A stretch of 64,000 bases of DNA from Mermis nigrescens (GCA_036768485.1 JAVLUZ010000154.1:2252529-2316528), one strand, 5' to 3'; shown: positions 1 through 24,904, counted from the first letter of the stretch. Translations and numbers: made by a program. Notes: generated from the letters alone by a model not told the origin.

Positions 1-1227
1 CATATTTGGTCTGAAATTAACATAAACTGATCATTAATATATAGTCCCCGGGCTAATATAATGTTTCTGTCGCTTTCCGGGGCTCTAAGCTGCTAAATTT
101 TGGCTTTTTTAATTGCAACTTGGCCCTGGAGCCGGCCTGACTCACCAGACTGGCCTTGTTAGATCTTAAGACGTTTGGGAAGTAATTATTTATAATGCTA
201 TGTAAGCAATAATTAATCATACACATCATGATAATATAAACAGAGGCAATACATTTCGAAAAAAATCGAAAAAATCATACAAATTGTTACAACTTTTGTC
301 AAATCAAAACAAATGTCTCCAAAAATACCTTGATTTATAGGGCACTTAACGAAAAAAATTTTGGGCACTTAACGAAAAAATGCAGATTCCATGCTATTGT
401 TCACCTAAAACTTAACTATTTTCCCTCAAAAAACTTTTGATTTCCTTTCAAAACTGCAGCATCTCGGAAAATTGCGTTCGTTATTCGGATTTCTCGCGAT
501 CAATTCATGTTATTTGTATTTAGGTTATTTAATGTTATTTATTATTTGTTATTTTATTTTTATTTATGTTTTGTCATTATTTATTTCTATTCAGATCTAA
601 TACTGATTTTCTTTAGGATTTTTTGCCGTCTGAGTGTTTTCGGTCATTTAAAACTCGAGCAGCCATTGCATCCTTAAATTTTCGACGTTGCTTTAAAAAA
701 CCGTGACATCTATGCGAAATATAATGCATTAAAGAATATTTAGTTGATTATATTTAGTGATACGATGATTCCTTTTGGAACAAATTTAAAAATTTAGAAG
801 GCCACTCTTTAGTCTTCGCAAATAGCAAACAGACCTATACATATTTAAAAAAATTAAACTATAAAGATATAAACAATAAAAATGCCGGATATAAAAATAT
901 TAGCGAAACTTACAAAAAAAAAACAAAAAATCGGCTATTCGTCAAATCAAACCAGTGATTATTATTTTTAATTATTATTATTATTATTATCCTTAAAATT
1001 ATCAATTAAATTATTAAACTAAATTGAATTAAATTAAATTTAAAATTAAATCAAAAATCATTACGCTAATGCAGATATACAGGAAGAAAATGGAGAAATT
1101 TGTTTACAAAGTTGACCAGACTAAATGAACTAAAAATAAAAGTACGTATTTTCTAATGATTTTTAGACATCAAATATTGAAATTTTGATTTTCATGTCAT
1201 ATAATTCACATTTTTCAGCACGCATTC
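1..1227. other. AT-rich flank, no gene seen
   Basis: No exon-like stretch with sustained coding character, RNA gene or clear repeat was recognised on either strand. It would lie in an intron of, or downstream of, the minus-strand PAN-domain gene whose last visible exon is at 2837-2960. Confidence 0.4.
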
Positions 1228-1945
1228 GGTTGCTGAGGAGAGGGGGGCCAATTTCGCTAAAATTTCGAAAGCACGAGTATATTTGCAAGAGTTCTTTAAA
1301 GAAAATAATTCTAAAATTCTTGATAGCATCTGACAGACCGCCAAAATAGGATTTTAGCTATGAAATTTTGAAATTTTGTTTCCACATTTTTAAGGGCTCA
1401 AATTTCAGTGGAAACCCTTAAAAATTTAGCGGTAATCGAGCTCAGTTGATTACATAAAATTTGAAAAATAAATAGATAATAAAATTTTGAAAAATTCAAA
1501 ATATAAACCCGGTATCTAATGGCTTGCGTCGGATTTATTGTATCTGCATAATTGGTATTCTCTAAATACCTTAAGTTTGGGTGAGGCATGGTGAACAAAG
1601 CAAATTAAAATTTTTGGCTCTTTGTGCCAAGTTATTAATTTTCTGTATTTTTTCACGCAATGTATGGGTACTGAGTACAGTATAAAGACAGGAATAAAAC
1701 AATCTTGATTATAGCTAAAATTTCAGACTTGTACTTTCTTCTATTAATTTTTTCAAGGGTTTCCACTTAGATTTGAGCCCTTAAAAATGTGGGAACAGAA
1801 TTTAAAAATTTTATAGCTAAAATCCTGTTTTGGCGGTGTGTCAGATGCCTTCAAGAATTTTTGAATTATTTTCTTTAAAAACCCTTGCAAAAATACTCGT
1901 GTTTTCGAAATTCTAGTGAAATTGGCCCCTCTCTCCTAGAAACGT
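1228..1945. repeat. Inverted-repeat element IR5 (arms about 200 bp)
   Basis: Roughly 1228-1428 reappears reverse-complemented at 1743-1945. Matching blocks include GGGGCCAATTTC...ATTTCGAAA, GCATCTGACA.ACCGCCAAAA and TTTTAAGGGCTCAAAT. The arms are diverged by scattered substitutions and separated by about 315 bp. No coding capacity is apparent, so a decayed foldback or MITE-like element is the likely reading. Target duplication was not resolved. Confidence 0.7.
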
Positions 1946-2836
1946 TGAGAAATTCCTGAATGACTAATTTTTTGTGTACATATATGAGTTATAAATGTAA
2001 AACATGTTCAAGATTTGTGAAACTTTTCTCGTTTTATCGGACAGCGCTCGTCAAGGAACGCTCAGAACTAATTTTATTTTCGCCTGTCTCCTAAAGATTA
2101 TCGAGAGATTTGACTTCAAAATTTTCGTCCCCTAAATTGAGAAAGAAATTTTAAAAAAATAGGAATTTGAATTCCTGTCTTTTAAGGCAGTCTAGCAACC
2201 TTAGTGTTGCGCCGAAAATGTAGTCTTGATATTCTACGGATATTTCTTCAATTTGATTTTCAAATCATTTATTGATTATTTTTTGATTTTTTATTGTTTT
2301 CTGTTTTATTCAATTAATAAAAAAACAATTTAAACAGTTTTCTCCCATTTTTAGCAGTTATTTTAATTATTTTATTTCCTTGTTTTATTTTAATTTTATT
2401 TGTTCTACTTACAATTTTAATTGAAGTTTTAACTACGATTCGTGCCATATCCTTTAGCAGCATTGTATTTTATTCTAAATGAATGGTATGCGGAAGACAG
2501 CTGCAAATTTAAATCAATCTTGGAAATAGATTGAATGAGTTTTATAAATTATTTGGATTCAGTTTAGTAAAAAATTTATTAAATTTATCGAAATTTAAAG
2601 TTCTAAATAAAATTTTATAATCATCCGTAATTCATGCTGTATAAATTTTTTTGCAATAAATAACGGAAAATGGGACTTTAGTATTAAAAAAGCAGTGATT
2701 TATACCCTGTTAATATCTTGCATCTGTCATTGTTTAGACAACATGACTGAAAATTGAGAAAAAATACTAAAAAAAGAGAAATTTAGGAAAAATTCGACAA
2801 AAAAACGAAAATTGATCAAAATCGCTCTTCGCCTAC
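1946..2836. other. Intergenic or intronic, nothing recognised
   Basis: AT-rich sequence. The second half of the PAN domain begun at 2837-2960 should lie on the minus strand here or beyond the left edge. No stretch with the expected cysteine spacing was found here. Confidence 0.4.
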
Positions 2837-15479
<12,643 letters not shown>

Positions 15480-16159
15480 CTAAAAATCCCCAAAAAAGAT
15501 CGAAATCATGAAAAATGTTTGAGAAAACTAAATTTTAAAAATATTTGAAAAAAATCGAAATTATAAAAAATGCTAAAAAATGGAAATAATATCGCTAGAC
15601 AGAAAATATTCTTGAAATAATCGAATAAGCAAATTTAGTAAAAATTTTCAAATCAATAGTTTGAAAGCTAATATTCAGGCCCGTCCGATAGGATTGGACG
15701 AACAGGCCCTTCCGAAGTGACATCTGAAAGCAAAGCGATGAAAATGTCTCAAAAAGCATACCTGCTACTTATTTTTCCAATGATTTATTAATCACTTATT
15801 GATTTATTGTTCTCGAGCCTTGTTATCAAATTTTGTATTCATTCTTTGATATTTTGTCGATTATTGATCCATTGATTTATTATCGATTATTTTAGCAATT
15901 TTATTGTAATTATTTATTGATAGAGCTTTGACTGATAAATTATACATTTCAAGCCTATTTTTAAAATAGCGCTTATTTTTTAAGTGATTTTCCGCAATTA
16001 ACAGCCCGTCCTTCATAGAAGACTCGAATATTTAAGACATTTCAAGGTCGGAATATAATGTGGAAGGAAGGGATCAAAGTCTGGAAAATCAAATCTTTCG
16101 GGAACCTAGCATAAAAATAAATGCATTTCAATTAGAAGAATTAATAAATGTAGGTAATC
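15480..16159. other. No gene recognised
   Basis: Upstream on the minus strand of the first PAN exon found. The preceding PAN exon or signal-peptide exon was looked for and not seen. Confidence 0.4.
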
Positions 16160-16350
16160 ACCGAGATCTAAAACTTGAGATCAAGATTAAAGACTAAGAG
16201 TAAATTAAGTATAACAAAGATTTAGATTAGGTTATGATTGTGATTAGGATTGAGATTAAGATTAAATTTGGATTAAGATTAAGATTAAATTAGGAATAAG
16301 ATTAAGATTAAATTGAAATTGAGATTACGCTTTAAAATTAAGATTAAGGC
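16160..16350. repeat. Degenerate (GATTAA)n simple repeat
   Basis: Runs of GATTAAGATTAAG, AGATTAAATT and variants with a 6-7 bp period. Confidence 0.85.
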
Positions 16351-19300
16351 TAAAATTTATTCGGAAATTCGACACTCCTTACAGAAACATGCAAACATAA
16401 GTGAAAAAATATAGGCTTTACAAATTAAGAGCTCTTACGGATGGTTGGGGCTTGAGGAGGCGGGCCAGCTACCGTCTGACCCCGAATTATCCTAATATTA
16501 AGCAAACATAGCGTAGTTGAAATCAATAAGCACGTAAACGACCGGATAATCATAATTTTTTATTTCGAAATTCGATAACCCGACTAAAGCCCGACTTAAA
16601 TTTAACCACGAGTCGGGCCGAAATTGGATTCAATCCACAATATCGAATAACGCCGAAATTTATTGGAATCTAGGTCCGTAAAAAGAAAAACGAAAAGTGC
16701 CTCAACATCGCGAATAGTAGAACAATAGGATAAAATTTAAAAAGAGTAAAACAATTAGCAGCGCAGATTGGGATTTGGCTGACGAGGATAGCTGAAAACC
16801 ATCATTGCTAAAAAATGACAATTCGAAATCATAACTTTTAATGTTAAATTTGGAACATTTAATGTTAAAATATTAATTTCTGATTCATAAAAATTAATAA
16901 TTCATGGAATGCTCAGTTGAAGCAGCAGCTAGCTTCATTGTTTCGTGGAATGGTTGAACAAATTGTAGGAAACGAGTATACAATGCAAAAACTAATTGGT
17001 ATAAAAACGCATGAACCTTTAACGATTAGTTAAAGTCAAGTCTTGTAAACCATGCGTGTCGTTTATATTGTAAATTTGGTTCCAGAATGTTTTCCGATTC
17101 TCCGAAAAACGTTTGCTAACTCCAGCAATGTTTTTAGTTTATTAAAAAACGTTATTGTGAAATTATTACCATTTTAACGATTTTCGAAATTGAAATCGCT
17201 TATTCTAATGCCTACTGATTGTAAAGTATTAATTTTAGTAGGTATTAATTTTTTCGATATACTTTTTCGCAAAAATCTGTTGGCTTTTAGCTTCTAGAAA
17301 AGAGGATCGACATAAAGATTGAAGAATGTTTGTACCCAGCGAAAGGCAAGAAAAGTCAATTCTGAAAACTATTTTTGGGCTCACCCCCAATTTGCGCCCT
17401 TTACAATTCCGGTGTAAAGAGGCATACACATCGAAGCTACGTGAACAAATTTGGATATATATCGTTCCGACATAAATAACGTCTAATCATAGACAAATAA
17501 AGATAAGCATAAGGTTTACGGAAAGACAAACATGTGGGGCAGAGGTACTGAAGCCTACAAAATAGAAAAATGATTTATTCTGGAAAAAATGTGGCAAAAT
17601 AACGGTCGAAAATGGATGAAAATTAAAATTTGCATCAAAAGGCTAAATTGACTAGAGACGGTGCATTATACAATTTTACGCTATTTTAGCATTTACACGC
17701 AAGACCGGCCGTGAGGACTCTTAAAATCTGTGATAAGCTACCAAAAAAAATACCAGAAAGAAAAACTCTCTCTTTTTACTAAATTTTTCCATTCCGATCA
17801 GTGGTCGTCGATGAGAGTTACCCAAAAATAAATACAAACGCCCCTTAAATGATTAATTTCCATCGAACTCTGGTATTTAACTTCTTCGCATTGAGTTATG
17901 GGGCATATCAATGAGTTTCATTCACGGATAGTTGAAAAACTCTAACAAATAAATAATAATAACGAAATCGGCACGGTTTTTTGCGGTGTAAACGCGCCCT
18001 ATAAAAAATCTTATACTCGCATAATGAACGGGTAGTTATAAGCCGAAGTTTCGATACGGGGAAATTCGGAGCCAGGTTGGCCCGTGTCAAAATTCCTAAC
18101 GGTGACAAAAACTACCAGTGGCCGTTTTATAAGCTCGTCTTTACGAAGTACTCGCACACACAATCGAACTTAGCAAATGTTCATCGAATGCTCACGCGAA
18201 CTTTCCTTCGACCTAATTTCAGCCTGGTCGTTGACTTGATCACCTGTGCCCAATTTTTCTCTTCACTGCACGCTTTTGTGTATATACGTAATGTAAATCT
18301 TATAAAAATTTTTACGACATTTTCTTATAAATTAGTATTGTTATAACGTGTGAACAAGGCTGCATTGGAATTACGTATGCGTTATTGCTTACTGTCGAAA
18401 ATTCTACCGCACTAATGCGTATCATAATGATTACGAAACCGTAACCACGACCTCTACCTTTAAACGCTATTTGTATACGTCCGGAATAACGTCAAACGTA
18501 CGGTTTCTTAAAAAGTAGCGCGCGCATTTAAAGAATACCAAGATTTCATTTGATACAATATCATTTTATGTGATACTGAAAATACACGAGTTTTTGTGGA
18601 GAAATTCGCAAGATGTTTACGTAATGTAAGTGTAGGACGGTTACTGACATCTATCTTGGCGTGTCAAACACTTAGGCGATGGGTTTCAATAAAGTTGCAA
18701 AACGGGAAAAAGCTAAATAAATTCTATTGAAGCGTATATATGGATAAAAAATTGACGGAAAAACGAAGATGAAATAAATGCATGATAAACGAATAAATAA
18801 ATACCTTAAATAAATAAATAAATAAATAAATAATGCCGGAAAAGATTAAAGCTAATTATCTCGTTTTTTATTCACAAAACAACTTCTCAATATGATGTTT
18901 TATTCAACTATTGAATTATATTCAGGGGAAAAGACTGTCGATTTTTTTGGGTATACCGGATTTCTGGGGTTCTCTATAGACCCCAAACCGTCTCCCCGTC
19001 CGTCCATGTGTGGTTAATATTGATTCGTGTGATTATTGCCACTTTATCGCGGCAGCATCCGTAGTTTATTCAAAACCTTGTGCATGGAAAGAATTTTCAG
19101 TACCTACGCACTCGAGTGAGTAGCTACGAAAGTGGTTTCCAAACAGTCCATAGAAATATAATTTTGCAATAGTAAGAGCTCTTACATTTGTCAATTGCTG
19201 TGCACGATATCGTGATTGATGCTTCTCTTTAAACCGCCTCTTTAATCGATCTATGTTGACTCTAAATTTCTAATCTATGCCTCGGCCGCCCCCTGCTCTC

Positions 19301-19765
19301 TCTTAGGAAGATGAAAAAATTGCCTGCTTCCGTCAAAAAAGAGATATCGCAGTAGATCTCTATGTAAATACTTCTTTAATTATGTACATTCAGCAGTGCA
19401 TAGAAAACATCCCTCCAACAAATCTGAAAAAATTGCTGGCCATATCTTTAGGCGTGCATGCATTCTACATATGCTTACTTTTCCGAGATTTCTAATCATC
19501 TATTCGGTTTTTATCACCTCGGATTAATGACCTTAAATTGCTCGTAAGCTCTTAATGAAACCTGTTACTTTAACGATATTTAGTGTTTTTCTTAGTAGCT
19601 ATCTTAATAAGTTCTCGACTTTTCCCGGTCTATCTTATACTTCAGTTTTCCCTACAATAAATTTGAAACACGTTTAACATACGATTATTTTAAAGCTTAC
19701 ATTTATAAATAATGATAAGTTTACGTAAAATGACTGATACACGCAAGCATATGAATATCCGTGTA
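16351..19765. other. 3.4 kb without a supported gene
   Basis: Both strands were scanned. An open stretch on the plus strand at about 18003-18346 has no recognised motif and no splice or start support. A minus-strand TATAAAA at 18131-18125 could be a core promoter but has no linked exon. A short AAAT run lies at 18785-18835. Part of dispersed family E lies at about 19070-19290. Confidence 0.4.
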
Positions 19766-20944
19766 GGGGAAAGGTGAAATCCGAAATGGAAATGGAAATG
19801 GAAAATGGAAATGGAAAAATGTGTAAAAGCCGGAAAATGGAAAATGGAAATGGAAAATTTTCCATTTCCTTTATTTTCAACGGAAAATGATTCATTTTCA
19901 AAATTTTCGGTCGTTAATGTCAAACTCATGTCGTTTCTCACCAAATTTCTCTATTTTTGAGAAATTTTGAAAGCATAACTAAAAATGGAAAGTCTACAAA
20001 AAACTGAAAAAAAACGAAAAATTGTTCATTTCTTCGTCTTTTCACTCAAAATTCGCCTCTTTAAAAAAATTGACCTCCCAGATCCGAAAAAATCAGTTAA
20101 CCACTTCGACTACAACGATTTCGCCGCAGATGGAAAATCGCCGGAAAATTGAAAAATAGGGTAAAAACCCGAAAATGGAAAATGAAAAATCTTTCATTTC
20201 CTCTATTTTCAACGGAAAATGGTTAATTTTCAAAATTTTCGGTCGTAAATGTCGAAATCATGTCGTTTCTCACCAAATTTCTTTATTTTTGAAGAAATTT
20301 CAAAAACGCAACTAAAAATAGAAAATTCAACAAAAATTGAATGAACAATTTTCCGTTTTTTCCATTTTTGTATACTTTCCATTTTTAGTTACGCTTCCGA
20401 AATTTTTTCAAAAATAGATAAATTTAGTGAAAAACGACATGAGTTTGACATTTACGACCGAAAATTTTGAAAATTAACCATTTTCCATTGAAAATAAATA
20501 AAATAGAAAATTTTCCATTTTCCAATTTTCATTTCCGGGTTTTACCCTATTTTTCCATTTTCCGGCGATTTTCCATCTGCAACGAAATCGTTGTAGTCGA
20601 AGTGGATAACGATTTTTTCGGATCTGGGAGGTCAATTTTTCCAAAAGAGGAGAATTTTGAGTGAGAAGACGAAGAAATGAACATTTTTCAGTTTTTCCAT
20701 TTTTTTGTAGACTTTTTTCCATTTTTAGTTACGCTTTCGAAATTTCTTCAAAAATAGAGAAATTTGGTGAAAAACGGCATGAGTTCGACATTTACGACCT
20801 AAAATTTCGAAAATGTACTATTTTCCGTTGAAAATGAAAGGAAATGGAAAATTTTCCATTTTCCATCCTCCATTTTCCATTTCCGGCTTTTACCCATTTT
20901 CCATTTTCCATTTCCATTTCAATTTCCGGATTTTACGCACGCCC
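19766..20944. mobile_element. Palindromic element IR3 (1.2 kb, GGAAAATGGAAA-rich)
   Basis: The sequence is a near-continuous palindrome centred at about 20355. Ends are GGG(G)...AAATCCG.AAATGG on the left and its complement before GCCC on the right, bordered by TA (19764-19765, 20945-20946). Each arm contains two units of about 336 bp, marked by TTTTCGGTCGT.AATGTC at 19904 and 20239 and by its complement at 20430 and 20768. TA flanks suggest a mariner-type target duplication. It is non-coding. Confidence 0.8.
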
Positions 20945-21165
20945 TATTTATAACGTAATAATTCTACAACAACATGTAATGTTATCTCGTATATAATTGC
21001 CATTATTATATAGAGTCAAGAAAATGCAAACAAAAAATTACCTTGACCTTGACCATAATTGATGATTGCGTAAATTGAAGTTTGAATTTCACCATCGGTA
21101 TAATGCAATCCACTAACCAAAAATGTCAATCAACTTCATATAAGACGTTTAAAATTGCATTTACA

Positions 21166-21282
21166 GACAGGATGGCCGAGCGGTCTAAGGCGCCAGACTC
21201 AAGTTAATTACTTGCGCCATGATAAGCGTGTGAGATTTCTGGTCCTCGAATGAGGGCGTGGGTTCAAATCCCACTCCTGTCA
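21166..21282 (+). tRNA. tRNA-Leu(CAA), intron-containing
   Basis: The acceptor stem pairs GACAGGA (21166-21172) with TCCTGTC (21275-21281), discriminator A at 21282. The D-arm begins TGGCCGAGCGGTCTAAGGCG and is typical of class II tRNA-Leu. The anticodon stem CCAGA / TCTGG encloses CTCAAG with anticodon CAA at 21200-21202. A 33-nt intron (21204-21236) follows the base 3' to the anticodon, the canonical position. A long variable arm and GGTTCAAATCC T-arm are present. Eukaryotic nuclear tRNA-Leu(CAA) genes typically have an intron. Confidence 0.97.
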
Positions 21283-21283
21283 A

Positions 21284-21290
21284 TTTTTTT
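21284..21290 (+). terminator. Pol III T-run terminator of tRNA-Leu
   Basis: Seven T residues begin two bases after the tRNA discriminator base, the usual RNA polymerase III termination signal. Confidence 0.85.
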
Positions 21291-21324
21291 GGTTTTTTGC
21301 CTTCTCAACTCGCTACACGCGGAC

Positions 21325-22335
21325 ATGATCATAGGTGGGCTGGGCAACAACAACGTTCTCGGGTGAGGGTGGAAAGGGGTGTGCAAGATTTTGCAAAGGT
21401 TAAAAATGCTTTGAAAATGGTGGTATGGTGCGAAGACAACATTTTAAACGTTTCTCATCGAGCACTATCCATCGGCAACGAAAAATTGCGGAAAAAACAA
21501 AAAACATTTCAAAGATTGAATTCTGGGACGGGGTATTTTGGTTTCTGGGGGGATATTCAGCCTTCTGGGGGTGCATACCCACCAAACCATTCCCCCTCCC
21601 CAAGCCAACTTGTGGACGCAACGACACGTGGGCGTGGGGGTTCGCAACCCCCAGAAGGCCTAATACTCCCCGAATTCAAAATACCCCCCAAAATTCAATT
21701 TTTGAATTTTTTTGTTTTTTTTTCCGCAATTTTTTGACGCAAATGGATTGTGATTAATGGGAAACGTTGAAAAATGGTGTTTTGTTCGCCTCAATACAAC
21801 ACATGGGCGTTGGGTGTGGGGCATACGTGGGCAGCAAGAAAATTCTGGGGGAGGGTGTGCAAGATTTTTTGAAGGTCGAAAAATGGCCTTAAAATGGTGG
21901 TATGGCGATAAAAACACCATTTTCGACATTTCTCATCAAGCACTATCCATTGGCATCAAAAAATTGCGAAAAAACGAAAAAAATTTCCAAAAATTGAATT
22001 CTGGGGGGTATTTTGATTTCTGAGGGGGGGGGGTATTTTGGTTTCTGGGGGTGCATACCCCCCAAACCCCCCCCCCCACGCCCAGGTGTGGTGTGGGGTA
22101 TGCAACCCCCCAGAAATCAGAAAACCCTCCTCCTCAGAATTCAATTTTTGAAAATTTTTATCGTTTTTTTCGCATTGATGCCAATGGATAGTAGTGTACC
22201 CGATGAGAAACGTTTGAAAATTGTGTTTTTTTGCCATACCACCAAGACCATTTTCTGACCTTTGAAAAATCTTGCACCTCCAGAATTTTGGTGCTGCCCA
22301 CCTAAGCATACCACCATTTTAAGACCTTTTTTGAC
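21325..22335. repeat. Cluster of family-A element copies
   Basis: At least three overlapping or nested copies. Markers: CATAGGTGGGC at about 21330, ATACGTGGGCAGCAAG at about 21810, GCCCACCTAAGC in reverse near 22300; CGAGCACTATCCAT-type blocks near 21460, 21940 and (reverse) 22180; GGGGGTGCATACCCCC-type blocks near 21570 and 22050. Individual borders could not be resolved. No transposase is present; ORFs here are repeat translation. Confidence 0.75.
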
Positions 22336-22439
22336 CTTTGAAGAATTGCACCCTTCCCCCTTTAAATTGCATTACAGAATTACCGTAGGCTTGCGTTACT
22401 ACCACCATAAAAGAAATTCATAAACTTTATAGTCTCTCG

Positions 22440-22715
22440 ATTATAAATATGCGCCCCATTGTCCATACGTGGACATCGGGGAAGGGGTTTGGGGGTATGC
22501 ACCCGCCCAGAAGGCCGAATACCCCCCAGAATTCTATTTTTGGAAATTTTTTGTTTTTGTTTTCGTAATTTTTTGATGCCAATGGTGAGAAACGTTAAAA
22601 AAAGCTCGATGAAAAACGTTGAAAATGGTTTTTTTCGCCATACCACAATTTTTAAGACCATTTTTCGACCCTTGAAAAATCTTGCACAGAATTTCGGTGC
22701 TGCCCACCTATGCAT
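22440..22715 (-). repeat. Family-A copy, reverse orientation
   Basis: It runs from GGGGGTATGCACCCGCCC (about 22490) to GCCCACCTATGC (about 22705), with AAAATGGTTTTTTTCGCCATACC between. This is the reverse complement of the family-A body. Confidence 0.7.
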
Positions 22716-22759
22716 CTGTCTCGCGCATCCTAAATTATCATGAACCACCATGCTCGCTA

Positions 22760-23140
22760 GCCGAATATCAGTTCACAAAATGCTTTGTAAATGGTAGACA
22801 GGTTTAAAAGCATTTCTTGCTGCGTTTCACTTTAAAATGAGTGGTAAAACAGAGTACTTATGTACATACATAGCTAACCACCTACTGTGACCTACTTTGC
22901 GAAATCCTGTTCTTGGAAATCAATTTCCGCGATTAGCTGGCAGAAGTAGTTTCTAGCATGGTAACATAATTTTGTATGGTAAAACTTAATTTTCTTATCA
23001 GTCGCTAGGCATAGTATGTATTATGATTCATGATTGCTTCATTCAGGTAAGTCGCTTTTGTAATCGATTTACATCGACTCAAGAAAAGTTGAATCTGCGC
23101 AACGTTTCGTGAAACAAACTAAGGTTTCCACGGGTAAACA
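22760..23140. repeat. Dispersed repeat family E copy
   Basis: It shares TTGTAATCGATTTACATCGACTCAA and a downstream CGTTTCGTGAAAC with copies near 19195-19290, 23740-23860 and 55580-55700. Divergence is substantial and no coding capacity was seen. Identity of the ancestral element is unknown. Confidence 0.55.
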
Positions 23141-23218
23141 TAAGAATCTTATATTTGGCTCAAATAATTTGCAATAGAAAAATGTGTGAAAGTGGAAAGG
23201 ATGCGCGTTTTTCAGGAA

Positions 23219-23490
23219 AAAGTATGGACATCATACGTGGGCAGCAAGAAATTTCTGGGGGGGTGCAGCATGATTTTTTGAAAGTCAAAAAATGACCTTA
23301 AAAATGGTGGTATGGCGATAAAAACACCATTTTTCGACGTTTCTCATCAAGCACTATCCATTGGCATCAAAAAATTGCGAAAAAAACGAAAAAAATTTTC
23401 AAAAATTGAATTCTGGGGGGTATTTTGATTTCTGGGGGTATTTTGGTTTCTGGGGGTGCATACCCCCCAAACCCCCACGCCCAGGTGTGA
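23219..23490 (+). repeat. Family-A copy
   Basis: CATACGTGGGCAGCAAG near 23231, GGTATGGCGATAAAAACACC, AAGCACTATCCATTGGCATC and GGGGGTGCATACCCCC follow in family order. The right end is lost near 23490. Confidence 0.75.
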
Positions 23491-23599
23491 TGGAGATACA
23501 AATGTATATACAGATGTATATCTTGCTCGACCAGACACGCTTGTTTTGGTATGGAAAGATGAGAACTTTTTTAGGAAAAATGTGACGAAACCAATTGAA

Positions 23600-23870
23600 A
23601 TTGGGTCTTTGAAATTGACCAGAAACTGTGGATTTATAGTCTACACATTTCACGAAACCTTGTGTATGGAATTCAATTTTCAGTGCAAAGCAGCTACAAA
23701 ATTGTTTTCTACGCAGCGCACTGTAATGCATCTTTGCATAGCATATCAATAGCTGCGCACAGTATCGCGAATGTTGCATGAGTTTAAAGCACTTGCGTAA
23801 TCAATTTACTTTGACTCAAAAATTGTTACCTAAGCCATATGGTTTCGTGAAATAGACAACAGTTTTGACG
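23600..23870. repeat. Dispersed repeat family E copy
   Basis: It begins with a TTGACCAGAAACTG block also seen near 61447 and 61520. It continues with GCGCACAGTATCGCGA, CGTAATCAATTTACTTTGACTCAA and GGTTTCGTGAAA, as in the other copies. Confidence 0.55.
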
Positions 23871-24129
23871 CCATTTACCAGAATTTATATGTACTTACCA
23901 ATTTCCGCGGTCATTTTGGCTCAAAAAGGTACAGAAACTGACACTCCCGATTCGGCAGAGAAAGATGATTGAATTAAATTCTTTATTGTTTCAATAGGAA
24001 AGATCACACAGCTCAGCAATATGTGCCTTTCCACAGGGGGAGTGGAAAAGTTAAGAGGGCAGATGATGACTAATGGAGAGTTTCCGCGTTGGATCATTAT
24101 AAGCAAACAATAATAGAATAAGAAGGTAA
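23871..24129. other. No feature recognised
   Basis: Short unannotated interval between dispersed repeats. No exon signal was seen. Confidence 0.4.
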
Positions 24130-24649
24130 GTATTACGCGCTAAATTAAATTCCGTCAAAATCATTTATTTACTGTGATTAGGTAAAATTCAACGAGCATC
24201 CGAATCAGGCGGCTTGCTTAACCCTTTGTTTTTGTCCACATTTAGGAGTTTTTGTGAACCGAAATTTCGAGATGTGGAAAAAAATTTGGGCTCGGTTCAC
24301 ATTTTGGATAATTATTGTGATGTAAGAATGCGTTCTAGAAGGATAAAATTCCGAAATTTTCCGGCGCTTCGCGCCAGATCTAATAATTTTTATGTTTCTT
24401 ATTGATGTTCCCAGCGCGGCCGCGCCGATTGCAGCTCTTTCATCAACAAATTGCTCTAAAACTTTACTATTATTGAAAATCCTCATCTACTAAATGGATT
24501 TTGGAAAAATTTTTGTAATGCGAAGACGTGTTTTAGATTGCTAAAATGTCAAAATTTTCCGGCGCTTCGCGCCGGGTTGATTTAATCTTATACTTGTTAG
24601 TGATGTTTAGGCCGTGCCGATTGAAGCACTAAGTCAATATATATTATTA
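24130..24649. repeat. Family-D array (about 170-195 bp units), first part
   Basis: Units carry TTGTTATTGATGTTTAGGCC, a GCGCCGATTGCAGC block, ACTTGCTCTAGAACTTTACTA, AAAATCCTCATCTACTGAACGG, and TTTTCCGGCGCTTCGCGCC. Marker spacing here is about 193 bp (24405, 24598). The array resumes at 29680 and 32429 after several insertions. Confidence 0.7.
24196..24363 (+). repeat. 168-bp perfect direct repeat, copy 1
   Basis: Identical by eye to 24650-24817. The 68 bp at 24174-24241 also reappear reverse-complemented at 24818-24885. Confidence 0.9.
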
Positions 24650-24817
24650 GCATCCGAATCAGGCGGCTTGCTTAACCCTTTGTTTTTGTCCACATTTAGG
24701 AGTTTTTGTGAACCGAAATTTCGAGATGTGGAAAAAAATTTGGGCTCGGTTCACATTTTGGATAATTATTGTGATGTAAGAATGCGTTCTAGAAGGATAA
24801 AATTCCGAAATTTTCCG
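24650..24817 (+). repeat. 168-bp perfect direct repeat, copy 2, fused to an inverted copy
   Basis: Same sequence as 24196-24363. It is followed without a gap by the reverse complement of 24174-24241 (24818-24885), which abuts the truncated 5' end of the CR1-like element. Confidence 0.9.
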
Positions 24818-24904
24818 ATGTGGACAAAAACAAAGGGTTAAGCAAGCCGCCTGATTCGGATGCTCGTTGAATTTTACCTAATCACAACGTTTAGACAATT
24901 TTTT

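Noticed and set aside
18125..18131. Minus-strand TATAAAA as a promoter of the PAN gene
   Set aside because: No signal-peptide exon or initiator was found downstream, and the first PAN exon is 2.6 kb away.
18003..18346. Plus-strand open stretch (KFGARLARVKIPNGDKN ...)
   Set aside because: No start, splice sites or recognisable domain; composition does not separate it from chance.
21258..22309. Several 80-160 codon ORFs on both strands
   Set aside because: They are shadows of the family-A G-run/C-run repeats and recur in every copy with frame changes.
24205..24841. Repeated ORFs with FRSFCEPKFRDVEKNLG
   Set aside because: The identity comes from the 168-bp duplicated repeat, not from selection on a protein.
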